A stretch of 22,082 bases of DNA. It comes from an uncultured Johnsonella sp. GTDB taxonomy: Bacteria; Bacillota; Clostridia; Lachnospirales; Lachnospiraceae. Each line of letters opens with the position of its first letter. Position 1 is the stretch's first letter. Made by a program: the position numbers and the translations under genes. The notes beneath the pieces were generated by a model. The model did not search any database. It was not told the origin of the DNA and saw only the letters and a list, made by a program, of their open reading frames with translations. The stretch covers positions 1 to 22,082 of the forward strand of contig CALBCM010000043.1 in assembly GCA_937927235.1 (NCBI GenBank), in the 5' to 3' direction. This document shows, piece after piece, positions 1-7,360 of this stretch.

Positions 1-40
1 TTCTTTTTTATTTTTATAACTTTTTATAGCTTTTTAGTAA
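1..40. repeat. Imperfect decamer A/T repeat after hisA
   Basis: The plus strand shows consecutive 10-base units tttttataac, tttttatagc and tttttagtaa (11-40), preceded by a T-rich stretch. The array abuts the premature stop codon of hisA. All three frames reading out of hisA meet stops here, so this is not the missing half of the gene. It may be the scar or edge of a rearrangement, or a low-complexity contig end; the sequence cannot tell which. Confidence 0.5.
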
Positions 41-463
41 CTATAGATTTACCCTTTCTTCTTTTGCATCTATACCGACCGCTATTTTTTCTCCAAATTT
101 ATCCGTCATTTTTTTCAGGAAATCTCTGTCAGTAGCAGCTTTAGTTCCAAGAATTATCCTGCCGACTCCTGCATTTATATATTTTTCTACGGTTTCATCC
201 GTCCTGATTCCACCGCCTATTTCAACCTTAAGTTTTGTTTTTTTACATATTTCTTCAACATAGCGGAAATTGGGGGAGGTCCCCTCCCTGGCTCCTTCTA
301 AATCCACAAGATGTACCCACTCTCCTCCCTCAGCCTCTATTTCGCGAGCCTTCTCTGCCACATTCTCACTATAAATAGTCATCTTGCTGTAATCACCTCT
401 CAGAAGCCTTACTACCTTGCCCTCATATATATCTATAGCAGGGAATATTATCATGTCTTTCAT
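41..463 (-). CDS. hisA: hisA, truncated: N-terminal half of ProFAR isomerase
   Basis: HisA isomerises N'-[(5'-phosphoribosyl)formimino]-AICAR ribonucleotide (ProFAR to PRFAR), the fourth step of histidine synthesis. The N-terminus PAIDIYEGKVVRL carries the first catalytic Asp (D11), EIGGGIR (81-87) is the phosphate-binding turn, and VGIDAK carries the second catalytic Asp (D132). The family is a beta/alpha barrel of about 240 residues; this frame stops with TAG after 140, just past strand 5, losing the second half and its phosphate-binding motif. The start overlaps the hisH stop as ATGA, so it is translationally coupled. The remaining 40 bases to the window edge are A/T repeats with stops in every frame. 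I infer a broken gene, an insertion or rearrangement, or an assembly error; identity is certain, function doubtful. Confidence 0.85.
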   Translation of the reverse strand: MKDMIIFPAIDIYEGKVVRLLRGDYSKMTIYSENVAEKAREIEAEGGEWVHLVDLEGAREGTSPNFRYVEEICKKTKLKVEIGGGIRTDETVEKYINAGVGRIILGTKAATDRDFLKKMTDKFGEKIAVGIDAKEERVNL

Positions 464-1071
464 CCTTTATTACAAAAATTTTTAAGTATTTTAAGTCCTG
501 TTTCTCCACTCTTTTCAGGGTGGAACTGCACTCCGTGAATATTTTTATTGCTTACTGCCGCCGTTATCTCTATACCGTATTCAGTAGCTGCTGTAAGGCT
601 TTCCAGGCAGTCAAAGCCCGCAAAGCTGTGAACAAAGTACACTTCACTTCCATCAACAAGGTCCTCAAATAAGGGGCTCTTTCTGATGAAATGCAGTCCG
701 TTCCAGCCTATATGAGGTATGGGAAGCTTATCGTGGAGCACCTCACTCAAGGCTCTTATCTCACCCTTTATAAGTCCCAGACCTTCATTTTCGCCATACT
801 CAAACGACCTTTCAAAAAGGAGCTGCATGCCTAGGCAGATGCCTAAAAGCGACTTTCCTTTGGAGGCTTCCTCTATAATTACATCAAAAAGTCCGCTCTC
901 ACGAAGCTTATTAACTGCATCCCCAAAAGCGCCCACTCCAGGCAAAATTATTCTGTCAGCTTTGGAAATAAGTTTTCTGTCAGAGCTTACGACAGCTTCT
1001 GTGCCTATTTTTTTAAGAGAGCTGACAAGCGAAAATAAATTCCCTGCTCCATAATCTATGATAACAATCAT
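460..1071 (-). CDS. hisH: Imidazole glycerol phosphate synthase glutaminase subunit
   Basis: HisH releases ammonia from glutamine and passes it to HisF, which makes imidazole glycerol phosphate and AICAR. The 203-residue length is normal for the family. It is a class I glutamine amidotransferase: the oxyanion region is LPGVGAFGDA (43-52), the nucleophile is C79 in GICLGMQLLFE, and H184 and E186 of HGVQFHPEKS complete the triad. The ATG is preceded by GGAGGAAT and overlaps the hisD stop by one base (TAATG). Its stop overlaps the hisA start. Its synthase partner HisF is not in the window and would be expected further downstream, beyond the left edge. Confidence 0.97.
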   Translation of the reverse strand: MIVIIDYGAGNLFSLVSSLKKIGTEAVVSSDRKLISKADRIILPGVGAFGDAVNKLRESGLFDVIIEEASKGKSLLGICLGMQLLFERSFEYGENEGLGLIKGEIRALSEVLHDKLPIPHIGWNGLHFIRKSPLFEDLVDGSEVYFVHSFAGFDCLESLTAATEYGIEITAAVSNKNIHGVQFHPEKSGETGLKILKNFCNKG

Positions 1072-2348
1072 TATTCCTCCCCGAATCTTATGTCTACTGC
1101 TCTTGCGTGTGCTGCCAGTCCTTCTTTCTTGGCAAAATAAGATATTTTCCTGTAATCTGCCCTAAGGGCTTCCTCAGTATAGTAGCTGTACTGAATATTT
1201 TTAACAAAATCTTCAACTGAAAGAGGACTGTAAAATCTCGCTGTACCTGAGGTTGGAAGCGTGTGATTAGGTCCTGCAAAATAATCTCCGGTAGGCTCTG
1301 CATTGTATCTGCCAAGAAAAACCGAGCCTGCGTTTTTAATAAGTTCAAGATATTTAAATGGCTCATCCACACAGACTTCTATATGTTCCGGAGCTATAAG
1401 GTTCGCCAAATCTATGCCTTGGAGCAAATCCTTACAGATAATTATTTTTCCATTATTTTCTATGGAAGCTCTTGCAATTTCCTCACGAGGAAGCTTCACA
1501 AGCTGAGCTTCAATCTCCTTCTGTACTTCTTTTGAAAGACTTTCAGACTCTGTAATCAGTACACAGGAAGCATTTTTATCATGCTCAGCCTGACTTAAGA
1601 GGTCAGCAGCCACAAACTTAGGATTTGACTCGCCATCCGCAAGCACCAGCACCTCTGACGGACCTGCTATCATATCTATTCCGACCTGACCGAATACCTG
1701 CTTCTTTGCTTCCGCTACGAAAGCATTTCCGGGACCAACTATCTTATCCACTCTTGGAACGGTTTCTGTACCATAAGCAAGAGCTGCCACGGCCTGTGCG
1801 CCGCCCAGCTTGTAAATCGCTGTAATTCCTGCTATATTGGCTGCTGCAAGTATGTAAGGATTAATCTCACCCTTCTGATTCGGAGGAGTTACCATAATAA
1901 TCTCGGATACTCCGGCTATCTTAGCCGGAACCGCATCCATAAGCACAGTAGACGGATAGGCGGCAGTTCCTCCTGGTACATAGATGCCCACCTTTTCTAT
2001 CGGCACCACTCTTTGCCCTAAGATAACTCCGGCTTTGCCCGTCATCCTGAAGCCCTGTCTTACCTGTTTTTCATGAAAAGCTCTGATGTTGGCTTCTGCT
2101 TCTTTAAGTATATCAAGGAACTCCGGCTCCACCTTCTTGGCCGACATTTTTATCTCTTCTTTACTGACCTTGAAATCACTTAGCTTTACCTTGTCAAATT
2201 TCTCAAGATACCCGCTTAAAGCCTTATCTCCATTTATTCTTACATTATTGATTATTTCCCTGACTGTTCCGCTGACCTCGGCTGCCGGCTCATTTCTTGC
2301 AAAGATATCTTCTCTCTTAATCTTATCTGCCTCAAATATTGTAATCAT
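1071..2348 (-). CDS. hisD: Histidinol dehydrogenase
   Basis: HisD carries out the last two steps, the NAD-dependent oxidation of L-histidinol through histidinal to L-histidine. At 425 residues it is full length. Seen: IYVPGGTAAYPST (122-134), KIVGPGNAFVAEAKK (202-216), IAGPSEVLVLAD (228-239) and APEHIEV with the catalytic pair E321-H322. Q253 and H256 (QAEH), D355 and H414 match the zinc ligands known from E. coli HisD. The start overlaps the hisG stop by 4 bp (ATGA) and follows GGAGAGG, so hisG and hisD are translationally coupled. Confidence 0.98.
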   Translation of the reverse strand: MITIFEADKIKREDIFARNEPAAEVSGTVREIINNVRINGDKALSGYLEKFDKVKLSDFKVSKEEIKMSAKKVEPEFLDILKEAEANIRAFHEKQVRQGFRMTGKAGVILGQRVVPIEKVGIYVPGGTAAYPSTVLMDAVPAKIAGVSEIIMVTPPNQKGEINPYILAAANIAGITAIYKLGGAQAVAALAYGTETVPRVDKIVGPGNAFVAEAKKQVFGQVGIDMIAGPSEVLVLADGESNPKFVAADLLSQAEHDKNASCVLITESESLSKEVQKEIEAQLVKLPREEIARASIENNGKIIICKDLLQGIDLANLIAPEHIEVCVDEPFKYLELIKNAGSVFLGRYNAEPTGDYFAGPNHTLPTSGTARFYSPLSVEDFVKNIQYSYYTEEALRADYRKISYFAKKEGLAAHARAVDIRFGEE

Positions 2349-2971
2349 AACCTCTCCTTAATCTCAGACAGTCTGTCCCTCATCTTAACAATCTCTCCAT
2401 TTTTAAACTGAAAGCTTACCTTATTGCAGATGAATCTTGCACTAATTGGGAGTATTTCCTTAAGGAGCTCAAGCCCATTCTCACGAAGTGTATTTCCGGT
2501 TTCAACTATATCAACAATTACATCCGAAAGTCCCAGCAGAGGGGCTATTTCTATAGAGCCGTTAAGCTTAATGATGTCAATATCCCTGCCCGCTTCCTCA
2601 TAGTATTTTCTTGTAATATTCGGAAACTTGGTAGCTATTTTAAGAGTCTTTTCTGCATTTTCAAAGAAATCCTTTTTGCCGCAAACGCACATCCTGCACC
2701 TTCCTATGCCGAGGTCTAAAAGCTCATATACCTCCGGCTCATATTCTCTAAGTATATCCGCACCGCAAACTCCTACATCTGCCGCTCCTCTTTCCACATA
2801 AATTGCTACATCCGAGGGCTTCACCCAAAAATACCTAACGCCTTTTTCCTCATTCACAAAGGTAAGCCTGCGGTTAGGCTCTAAGATTCCAGGGCAAGTG
2901 TAGCCTGCCCGCTCTAAAAGGCAGTAAGATTTATTCCCTATTCTTCCGCTGGGAAGTGCTATATTTATCAT
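2345..2971 (-). CDS. hisG: ATP phosphoribosyltransferase, short catalytic subunit
   Basis: HisG joins ATP and PRPP to give N1-(5'-phosphoribosyl)-ATP, the committed and normally feedback-inhibited step. At 208 residues this is the short form, lacking the C-terminal histidine-binding domain and needing HisZ as its regulatory partner; hisZ lies immediately upstream, which agrees. Seen: the N-terminal IALPSGRIG (4-12), VGVCGADIL (67-75), and the PRPP-binding loop DIVETGNTLRENGL (154-167). It overlaps hisZ and hisD by 4 bp on each side (ATGA), which should favour equal synthesis of the HisZ and HisG chains. Confidence 0.97.
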   Translation of the reverse strand: MINIALPSGRIGNKSYCLLERAGYTCPGILEPNRRLTFVNEEKGVRYFWVKPSDVAIYVERGAADVGVCGADILREYEPEVYELLDLGIGRCRMCVCGKKDFFENAEKTLKIATKFPNITRKYYEEAGRDIDIIKLNGSIEIAPLLGLSDVIVDIVETGNTLRENGLELLKEILPISARFICNKVSFQFKNGEIVKMRDRLSEIKERL

Positions 2972-4044
2972 AATACTCTCCTCACCTCAAGCACTTCCCC
3001 GGCCCTTATTCTCTTGATCAGCTCTTCTTCAGACCTTTCAACAAGCCGCACTCTATAGCCTTCTTTGGTAAGCTTCTCAACTGTTTTAATTGCTTTTATA
3101 AGTTCATCCTTTAATACATCGTAAATAATGAGATAGTCAACATCATATTCAGGTGCCTCCTCTTTATAATTTTCTACCAAAGACAGGTCCAGGGCAAAGC
3201 CTATAGCTCCGGCTTCCTTACCCATCTTGCGGGCAAGCTTATCATACCTCCCGCCGGAAAGCACCGTAAACGGCAAGCCTGAAACAGCACCTTGGAAAAT
3301 AATTCCATTATAATAGTCCATTGAATTTATTAACGAAAAATCCAGATAAACACTATCCAGCACATTAAAGGCTCTTAAGGCTTTTGCCAGTTTCTTCAAG
3401 GCCTTTATCGACTCATCATTATCCCCCAATATATCTCCGATAAAATCAGAGCTTCCAAGTTTCTCGGTTCCGGTTTCAAAAGGAAGATATAAATTCATCA
3501 GATTCTTAAGCTTTTCTGCCGACCTGACCTCTATCTTCCCTTTCTTTACAAGCACATCAAGCCCTGCAGAGTTCTTTGATTCAAAAAGCTTAAACACCAA
3601 AATCCTTGTACTCTTAGACAAATTCAGATTTTCAAAAACTCTTACCAGCAAAGATACATCACTGATTCTGATTCTTATGTCATCCTCAAAAAGCTTAAGG
3701 CTCTTGACTGCAAGTGCTATGACTTCTGCTTCTGCATAAGTTGTTAATTTTCCTATGTACTCTATACCGGACTGTGCCGTTTCCTTATAATGCCTGTCCT
3801 TAGGGCGATATATGTTTTCATTATAATATATTCTTCCCATTCCCAGACCGGATTTCATTATGCTCAAGGTTACATCAGGCTTTAGTGCAAGCAGCTCGCC
3901 ATCTAAATCAGTAAAGGTTATAATCTGACTGGTATTTAAAAAGTCTTTATTGTCAATATAAAGCTCATAGGGTTCAAATTTTGACATTTTAAACCTTTTA
4001 TAACCGTAAGTTTCATATAATCGATTCAATTCTCCAGTTATCAT
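2968..4044 (-). CDS. hisZ: ATP phosphoribosyltransferase regulatory subunit HisZ
   Basis: HisZ is a histidyl-tRNA synthetase paralogue without aminoacylation activity that assembles with short HisG and confers histidine feedback. The class II synthetase-like core is visible: LLALKPDVTLSI (51-62), RIYYNENIYRPKDRHYKE (71-88) followed by QSGIEYIG (91-98), and a late LSGGRYDKLARKMG motif. At 358 residues it is somewhat shorter than many HisZ proteins; the N-terminus begins directly in the first helix (ELNRLYETYGYKRF), with little lead-in. The start is supported by GAGGGAAT just upstream of the ATG. A gap of 14 bases separates it from hisB, and it overlaps hisG by 4 bp. An actual HisRS is excluded by the adjacent short HisG and the divergent motifs. 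Confidence 0.94.
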   Translation of the reverse strand: MITGELNRLYETYGYKRFKMSKFEPYELYIDNKDFLNTSQIITFTDLDGELLALKPDVTLSIMKSGLGMGRIYYNENIYRPKDRHYKETAQSGIEYIGKLTTYAEAEVIALAVKSLKLFEDDIRIRISDVSLLVRVFENLNLSKSTRILVFKLFESKNSAGLDVLVKKGKIEVRSAEKLKNLMNLYLPFETGTEKLGSSDFIGDILGDNDESIKALKKLAKALRAFNVLDSVYLDFSLINSMDYYNGIIFQGAVSGLPFTVLSGGRYDKLARKMGKEAGAIGFALDLSLVENYKEEAPEYDVDYLIIYDVLKDELIKAIKTVEKLTKEGYRVRLVERSEEELIKRIRAGEVLEVRRVL

Positions 4045-4058
4045 ATTCCCTCTATTCT

Positions 4059-4652
4059 CTAACCAAGCCTGCCCTTGGTAGAAGGTATTTTGTCATTAAA
4101 TCTGCGGTCTATGGAAACCGCTGTTCGTAAAGCCCTGCCAAGACCTTTAAAGGCAGCCTCGGCTATATGGTGAGAATTGCTTCCCGCAAGCTGTCTTATA
4201 TGAAGTGTAATGCCCGCATTTGTCGCAAAAGCCTTCATAAACTCCTCCACCAGCTCAGTATCAAAGCTTCCTATTTTTTCTGTAAGAAATTTCAAATCTG
4301 TGTAAAAGCCTCCCCTGCCTGATATGTCAAGAGCTGCCAGTACAAGACTTTCGTCCATAGGCTGATAAGCCTCTCCAAAGCGCACTATGCCTTTTTTATC
4401 TCCTAAAGCACTAAGCAAAGCCTTTCCTAAAGTTATACCTATATCTTCCACACTATGATGGTCGTCCACCCAAGTATCACCTTTACAAGTAACCTTCAGT
4501 TTAATCCCTGCATATCTTGCAAATAAGGTCAGCATATGGTCTAAAAAGCCAATGCCTGTTGATATTTCAGATTTTTCTATATTTCCATCTAAATCAAGAC
4601 TCAGCTCTATCTTTGTTTCTGTTGTTTCTCTATTAACCTTGGCCTCTCTCAT
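4059..4652 (-). CDS. hisB: Imidazoleglycerol-phosphate dehydratase
   Basis: This is the monofunctional dehydratase that turns imidazole glycerol phosphate into imidazole acetol phosphate. The 197-residue length matches single-domain HisB; the histidinol-phosphatase domain of the E. coli fusion is absent. Signature motifs are intact: GFLDHML (35-41), DDHHSVEDIG (63-72) and SNSHHIAEAAFKGLGR (158-173), which supply the histidine and acidic ligands of the two manganese ions. The start overlaps the hisC stop by 4 bp. Histidinol-phosphatase activity must come from a gene outside the window. Confidence 0.98.
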   Translation of the reverse strand: MREAKVNRETTETKIELSLDLDGNIEKSEISTGIGFLDHMLTLFARYAGIKLKVTCKGDTWVDDHHSVEDIGITLGKALLSALGDKKGIVRFGEAYQPMDESLVLAALDISGRGGFYTDLKFLTEKIGSFDTELVEEFMKAFATNAGITLHIRQLAGSNSHHIAEAAFKGLGRALRTAVSIDRRFNDKIPSTKGRLG

Positions 4653-5725
4653 ATCAGCTCACCCTCGTTTCTTAAAATTTCTTTTATAGTTTCAATAAGT
4701 CGCTTCATAGCTTCCACAGTGGCTATGGTAATTCTATTATAATCCTTTATTCTTTCTTTGCTGAAATGCCTCACCAGGATGCCATTCTCTTTCAGCCTCT
4801 CATATAGTCCCTGACCGCTTATTTTATCAGACCTTGCAAATAAAAAATTAGCTTTAGAGTCTAATACTTCAAAGCCCAGATTAATAAGCTCGTTTTTTGT
4901 AAATTCCCTGTTTATCCTGATTTTATCACAATTTTCCTTAAAATAACTGATATTTTTTATCCCCTCTACTGCCATTTTCATAGACAAAGTATTGACATTG
5001 TAGGGATTAATAGAAAATTTAATCCTCTCAAGGTCTGCTATGAGCTCTTTGTTTCCCATAGCAAAGCCTACCCTTGCTCCGGCTAATGACCTTGATTTTG
5101 AAAAGGTTTGAATAACAAGGAGGTTGCTGTACTCCGGTATAAGCTTTACCGCCGATGCTCCTCCCTCAGTAAAATCTATATAGGCTTCATCTATAATTAC
5201 CGGATTATTCTTATTATTGTCTAATATTTTTCTTATCGCTGCAAGACTTAACAGCAGTCCCGTAGGTGCATTCGGATTAGCTATAACCACAGCAGTTTTA
5301 AGCTCCTTATAATTTTCCACATCAATAGAAAAGTCATCCTTGAGCTGAATGATATTCGCCTCAATATGATTTATATCAGCATAAACCTTATAAAAGCCGT
5401 AGGTAATATCAGGAAAGCTAAAACCCCCTCCACCAAATGCCATAAAGCTGCAATAGAGGCATTCATCTGAGCCGTTACCTATAAATACTTCATCTGAAAC
5501 TAATCCATAATATTCAGCTATAGCAGACTTTAATTCTTTCAAATTCGGGTCCGAATAAAGCCTGAGGTCATCTACCAGCTCAGCCTTTATACCTTTCTTA
5601 AGGCTGTACGCCGGCGGGAACGGTGACTCATTGGTATTAAGCTTCAGATAAGATTTGTTCTGCGGCTGCTCTCCAGGCACATAAGGTATAAGGCTGTCAT
5701 AATATCTATTAAAATACCTTGACAT
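4649..5725 (-). CDS. hisC: Histidinol-phosphate aminotransferase
   Basis: HisC is a PLP-dependent fold type I aminotransferase that moves an amino group from glutamate to imidazole acetol phosphate. It has 358 residues. Seen: LNTNESPFPP (29-38), ANPNAPTG (149-156), DEAYIDF (179-185) and the PLP-binding lysine K210 in TFSKSRSLAGARVGFA. The ATG is preceded by AGAGGGTAG. It is the first gene of the his operon, reading from a consensus promoter about 50 bases upstream. Having hisC and hisB ahead of hisZGD differs from the commoner hisZGD-first arrangement. Related aminotransferases (aromatic, CobD-like) share motifs, but the operon fixes the assignment. Confidence 0.97.
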   Translation of the reverse strand: MSRYFNRYYDSLIPYVPGEQPQNKSYLKLNTNESPFPPAYSLKKGIKAELVDDLRLYSDPNLKELKSAIAEYYGLVSDEVFIGNGSDECLYCSFMAFGGGGFSFPDITYGFYKVYADINHIEANIIQLKDDFSIDVENYKELKTAVVIANPNAPTGLLLSLAAIRKILDNNKNNPVIIDEAYIDFTEGGASAVKLIPEYSNLLVIQTFSKSRSLAGARVGFAMGNKELIADLERIKFSINPYNVNTLSMKMAVEGIKNISYFKENCDKIRINREFTKNELINLGFEVLDSKANFLFARSDKISGQGLYERLKENGILVRHFSKERIKDYNRITIATVEAMKRLIETIKEILRNEGELI

Positions 5726-5765
5726 AGGCTACCCTCTTTACTTTCATTATTTATCACTCTACCTT

Positions 5766-5798
5766 ATTAAAGTGTTTTTATTATACTTTCACTTTAAT
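5766..5798. promoter_or_regulatory. Inverted-repeat operator around the his -10 box
   Basis: ATTAAAGTG (5766-5774) and CACTTTAAT (5790-5798) are perfect 9-bp inverted copies, 15 bases apart; allowing one mismatch, the arms extend to 11 bp. The centre of the repeat falls on the -10 hexamer, one arm covers the spacer and the other the predicted start site, the geometry of a repressor site. A consensus-strength promoter also fits negative control. The YerC/TrpR-like protein at 15668-15961 is a candidate ligand by family knowledge; binding is inferred, not seen. Confidence 0.55.
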
Positions 5799-5808
5799 TA
5801 GGTGTCAA
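5780..5808 (-). promoter_or_regulatory. his operon sigma-A promoter
   Basis: On the minus strand TTGACA (5803-5808) and TATAAT (5780-5785) are both perfect hexamers separated by exactly 17 bases. Transcription should start near 5773, giving a hisC leader of roughly 48 nt, too short for a T-box or a peptide attenuator. The -35 lies about six bases after the pstB stop with no terminator between, so pst transcripts may also run into his. Confidence 0.85.
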
Positions 5809-5813
5809 GCTTT

Positions 5814-6500
5814 TTATAAAGATATGCCTTCTGATAAATTACCGGATTTCATAGTTATTATCTCATCTCCTATTCTTTTCGCCTGCTCAATATTATGAGT
5901 TACTATAATTATGCTTATGCTTTCTTTCAGCTTCATAAGCAGTTTTTCTATAAGCAGAGTATTGTCTATATCAAGAGCGGAGCAGGGCTCATCAAGCAAA
6001 AGCACTTTCGGCTCTATAGTAAGTGCCCTTGCTATGCAAAGTCTTTGCTTTTGTCCTCCTGAAAGCTTCACCGCACTTTTTTTAAGCTTGTCTTTAACTT
6101 CCTCATAAAGTCCCGCAAGCTTTAATTTTTCTTCTACAGCCTTATCAAGATCCCTTCTTGAATTTAGAGCATGATAGCTTAACGCATAAGACATATTTTT
6201 ATAGATGGACGTAGGAAATACCACCGGGGTTTGGAAAACAAGACCTACTTCTTTTCTTAAAGCTTCCGGCAGCATAGTATAAATAGAATCTCCGTTAAGT
6301 CTTATATCTCCGCTTATTTTTACATTTGCCTCTTCAGATAAAAGATTATTAAGAGCCTGTAAAAGAGTAGTCTTGCCACAGCCTGAGCTGCCAAGTACAG
6401 CAGTAACTTTATTTTTCTTAAATCCATAGCTTATATTTTCCAAAACCTTTTGACTTCCGTAAGACACACAAAGCTTCTTTATTTCTATTATATTTTCCAT
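5814..6500 (-). CDS. pstB: Phosphate ABC transporter ATP-binding protein
   Basis: PstB is the cytoplasmic ATPase that powers high-affinity phosphate import through PstA and PstC. It has Walker A GSSGCGKTT, a Q-loop (VGLVFQTP), the ABC signature LSGGQKQR, Walker B VLLLDEPCSALD and the switch histidine in IVTHNIEQA. I take the ATG at 6500 (228 residues) with AGAGGT upstream; a TTG two codons earlier is possible. It is a little shorter than typical PstB (about 250). It follows pstA by 16 bases and ends directly before the his promoter. Other phosphate-like or oxyanion ATPases look similar; the pstSCA context decides. Confidence 0.93.
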   Translation of the reverse strand: MENIIEIKKLCVSYGSQKVLENISYGFKKNKVTAVLGSSGCGKTTLLQALNNLLSEEANVKISGDIRLNGDSIYTMLPEALRKEVGLVFQTPVVFPTSIYKNMSYALSYHALNSRRDLDKAVEEKLKLAGLYEEVKDKLKKSAVKLSGGQKQRLCIARALTIEPKVLLLDEPCSALDIDNTLLIEKLLMKLKESISIIIVTHNIEQAKRIGDEIITMKSGNLSEGISL

Positions 6501-6516
6501 TTGCAAATACCTCTGT

Positions 6517-7341
6517 TTATTTTTCTCTGCCCCTGTATAAATTGACCCCTATATTGCTTATTAAAAGTATAAGCATCATTACACAGGCGGTAGCGTAGGC
6601 TGTGCTCATAGAAGTTTCTCCCTGTGATACCAGGAGATACAGATGCAGCGGCAATGCCATAGCCGGCTTAAATATATTATTAGGTACGGAAGCATAGGCG
6701 ACTGCTCCGGTAAACATAACAGGTGCAGTCGCTCCCATAGCAAAGCAGGCTCCCAGTATCATAGCTGATAATATTTCCCCTTTGCACATGGGAAGCACTA
6801 GCTTAAATACCATATGTCCAAGCGGACAGGCAAGTGCCTTTGAGGCAGTTACCATAGTTTTTGGCACCTCTAAAAAAGCCTTTTCAATCCTGCTTTCCAT
6901 AAAGGGCAATATCATTATTGCAAGACTTACAGAAGCACAAAATATAGACCTTTCCAGCCCCAGTCCCTTTATCAGCCAGCTGTATACAAATAAGCCCAAT
7001 ACTATAGAAGGGATTCCGGATATTGAATACAATATAAATCTTATAAAGCCTATAAATTTTTTTGAATTGCAAAAAAATGTCGTATATAATGCCAAGGCAA
7101 GTGCCGGTACTATAGACAGAGCAAGTGCAAGCAGGCTGAAGCAGAAGCTTCCGGCAATCGCCGGAAATATTCCTCCCTCCGTTCCAAGCACCATTCCTTT
7201 GGGCGAGCTGAATACAAATTCCGGGCTAAGCTTAAACGCCCCCTTTATAAATACAAAAGCAAATAAGAATATAATTATCGCTATACATACAAGCATGGAT
7301 AAATACGCCCAAATTTTAACAATTTTTTCTATTAATTTCAC
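6517..7341 (-). CDS. pstA: Phosphate ABC transporter permease PstA
   Basis: PstA is one of the two membrane subunits of the phosphate importer. About six hydrophobic segments are visible, beginning WAYLSMLVCIAIIIFLFAF; the coupling-helix region that contacts PstB includes ASKALACPLGH followed by VLPMCKGEILSAMILG. I place the start at a GTG at 7341 because AAAGGA lies seven bases upstream, giving 274 residues and a 19-base gap after pstC; an in-frame GTG at 7374 would overlap pstC but has no visible ribosome-binding site. It is paired with pstC and pstB in one operon. Confidence 0.9.
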   Translation of the reverse strand: MKLIEKIVKIWAYLSMLVCIAIIIFLFAFVFIKGAFKLSPEFVFSSPKGMVLGTEGGIFPAIAGSFCFSLLALALSIVPALALALYTTFFCNSKKFIGFIRFILYSISGIPSIVLGLFVYSWLIKGLGLERSIFCASVSLAIMILPFMESRIEKAFLEVPKTMVTASKALACPLGHMVFKLVLPMCKGEILSAMILGACFAMGATAPVMFTGAVAYASVPNNIFKPAMALPLHLYLLVSQGETSMSTAYATACVMMLILLISNIGVNLYRGREK

Positions 7342-7360
7342 ATTTATTTCCTTTAATATT

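Noticed and set aside
2968..4044. Second histidyl-tRNA synthetase
   Set aside because: Synthetase-like motifs are present but the gene is directly coupled to a short hisG, so HisZ is the consistent reading.
5709..5747. 12-codon frame in the hisC leader (MKVKRVAYVKVF) as a possible attenuator peptide
   Set aside because: It contains no histidine codons, lacks a good ribosome-binding site, overlaps the hisC start, and no alternative hairpins fit the leader.
5726..5813. Histidine T-box riboswitch upstream of hisC
   Set aside because: The predicted leader is about 48 nt, far shorter than a T-box, and no T-box sequence is present.
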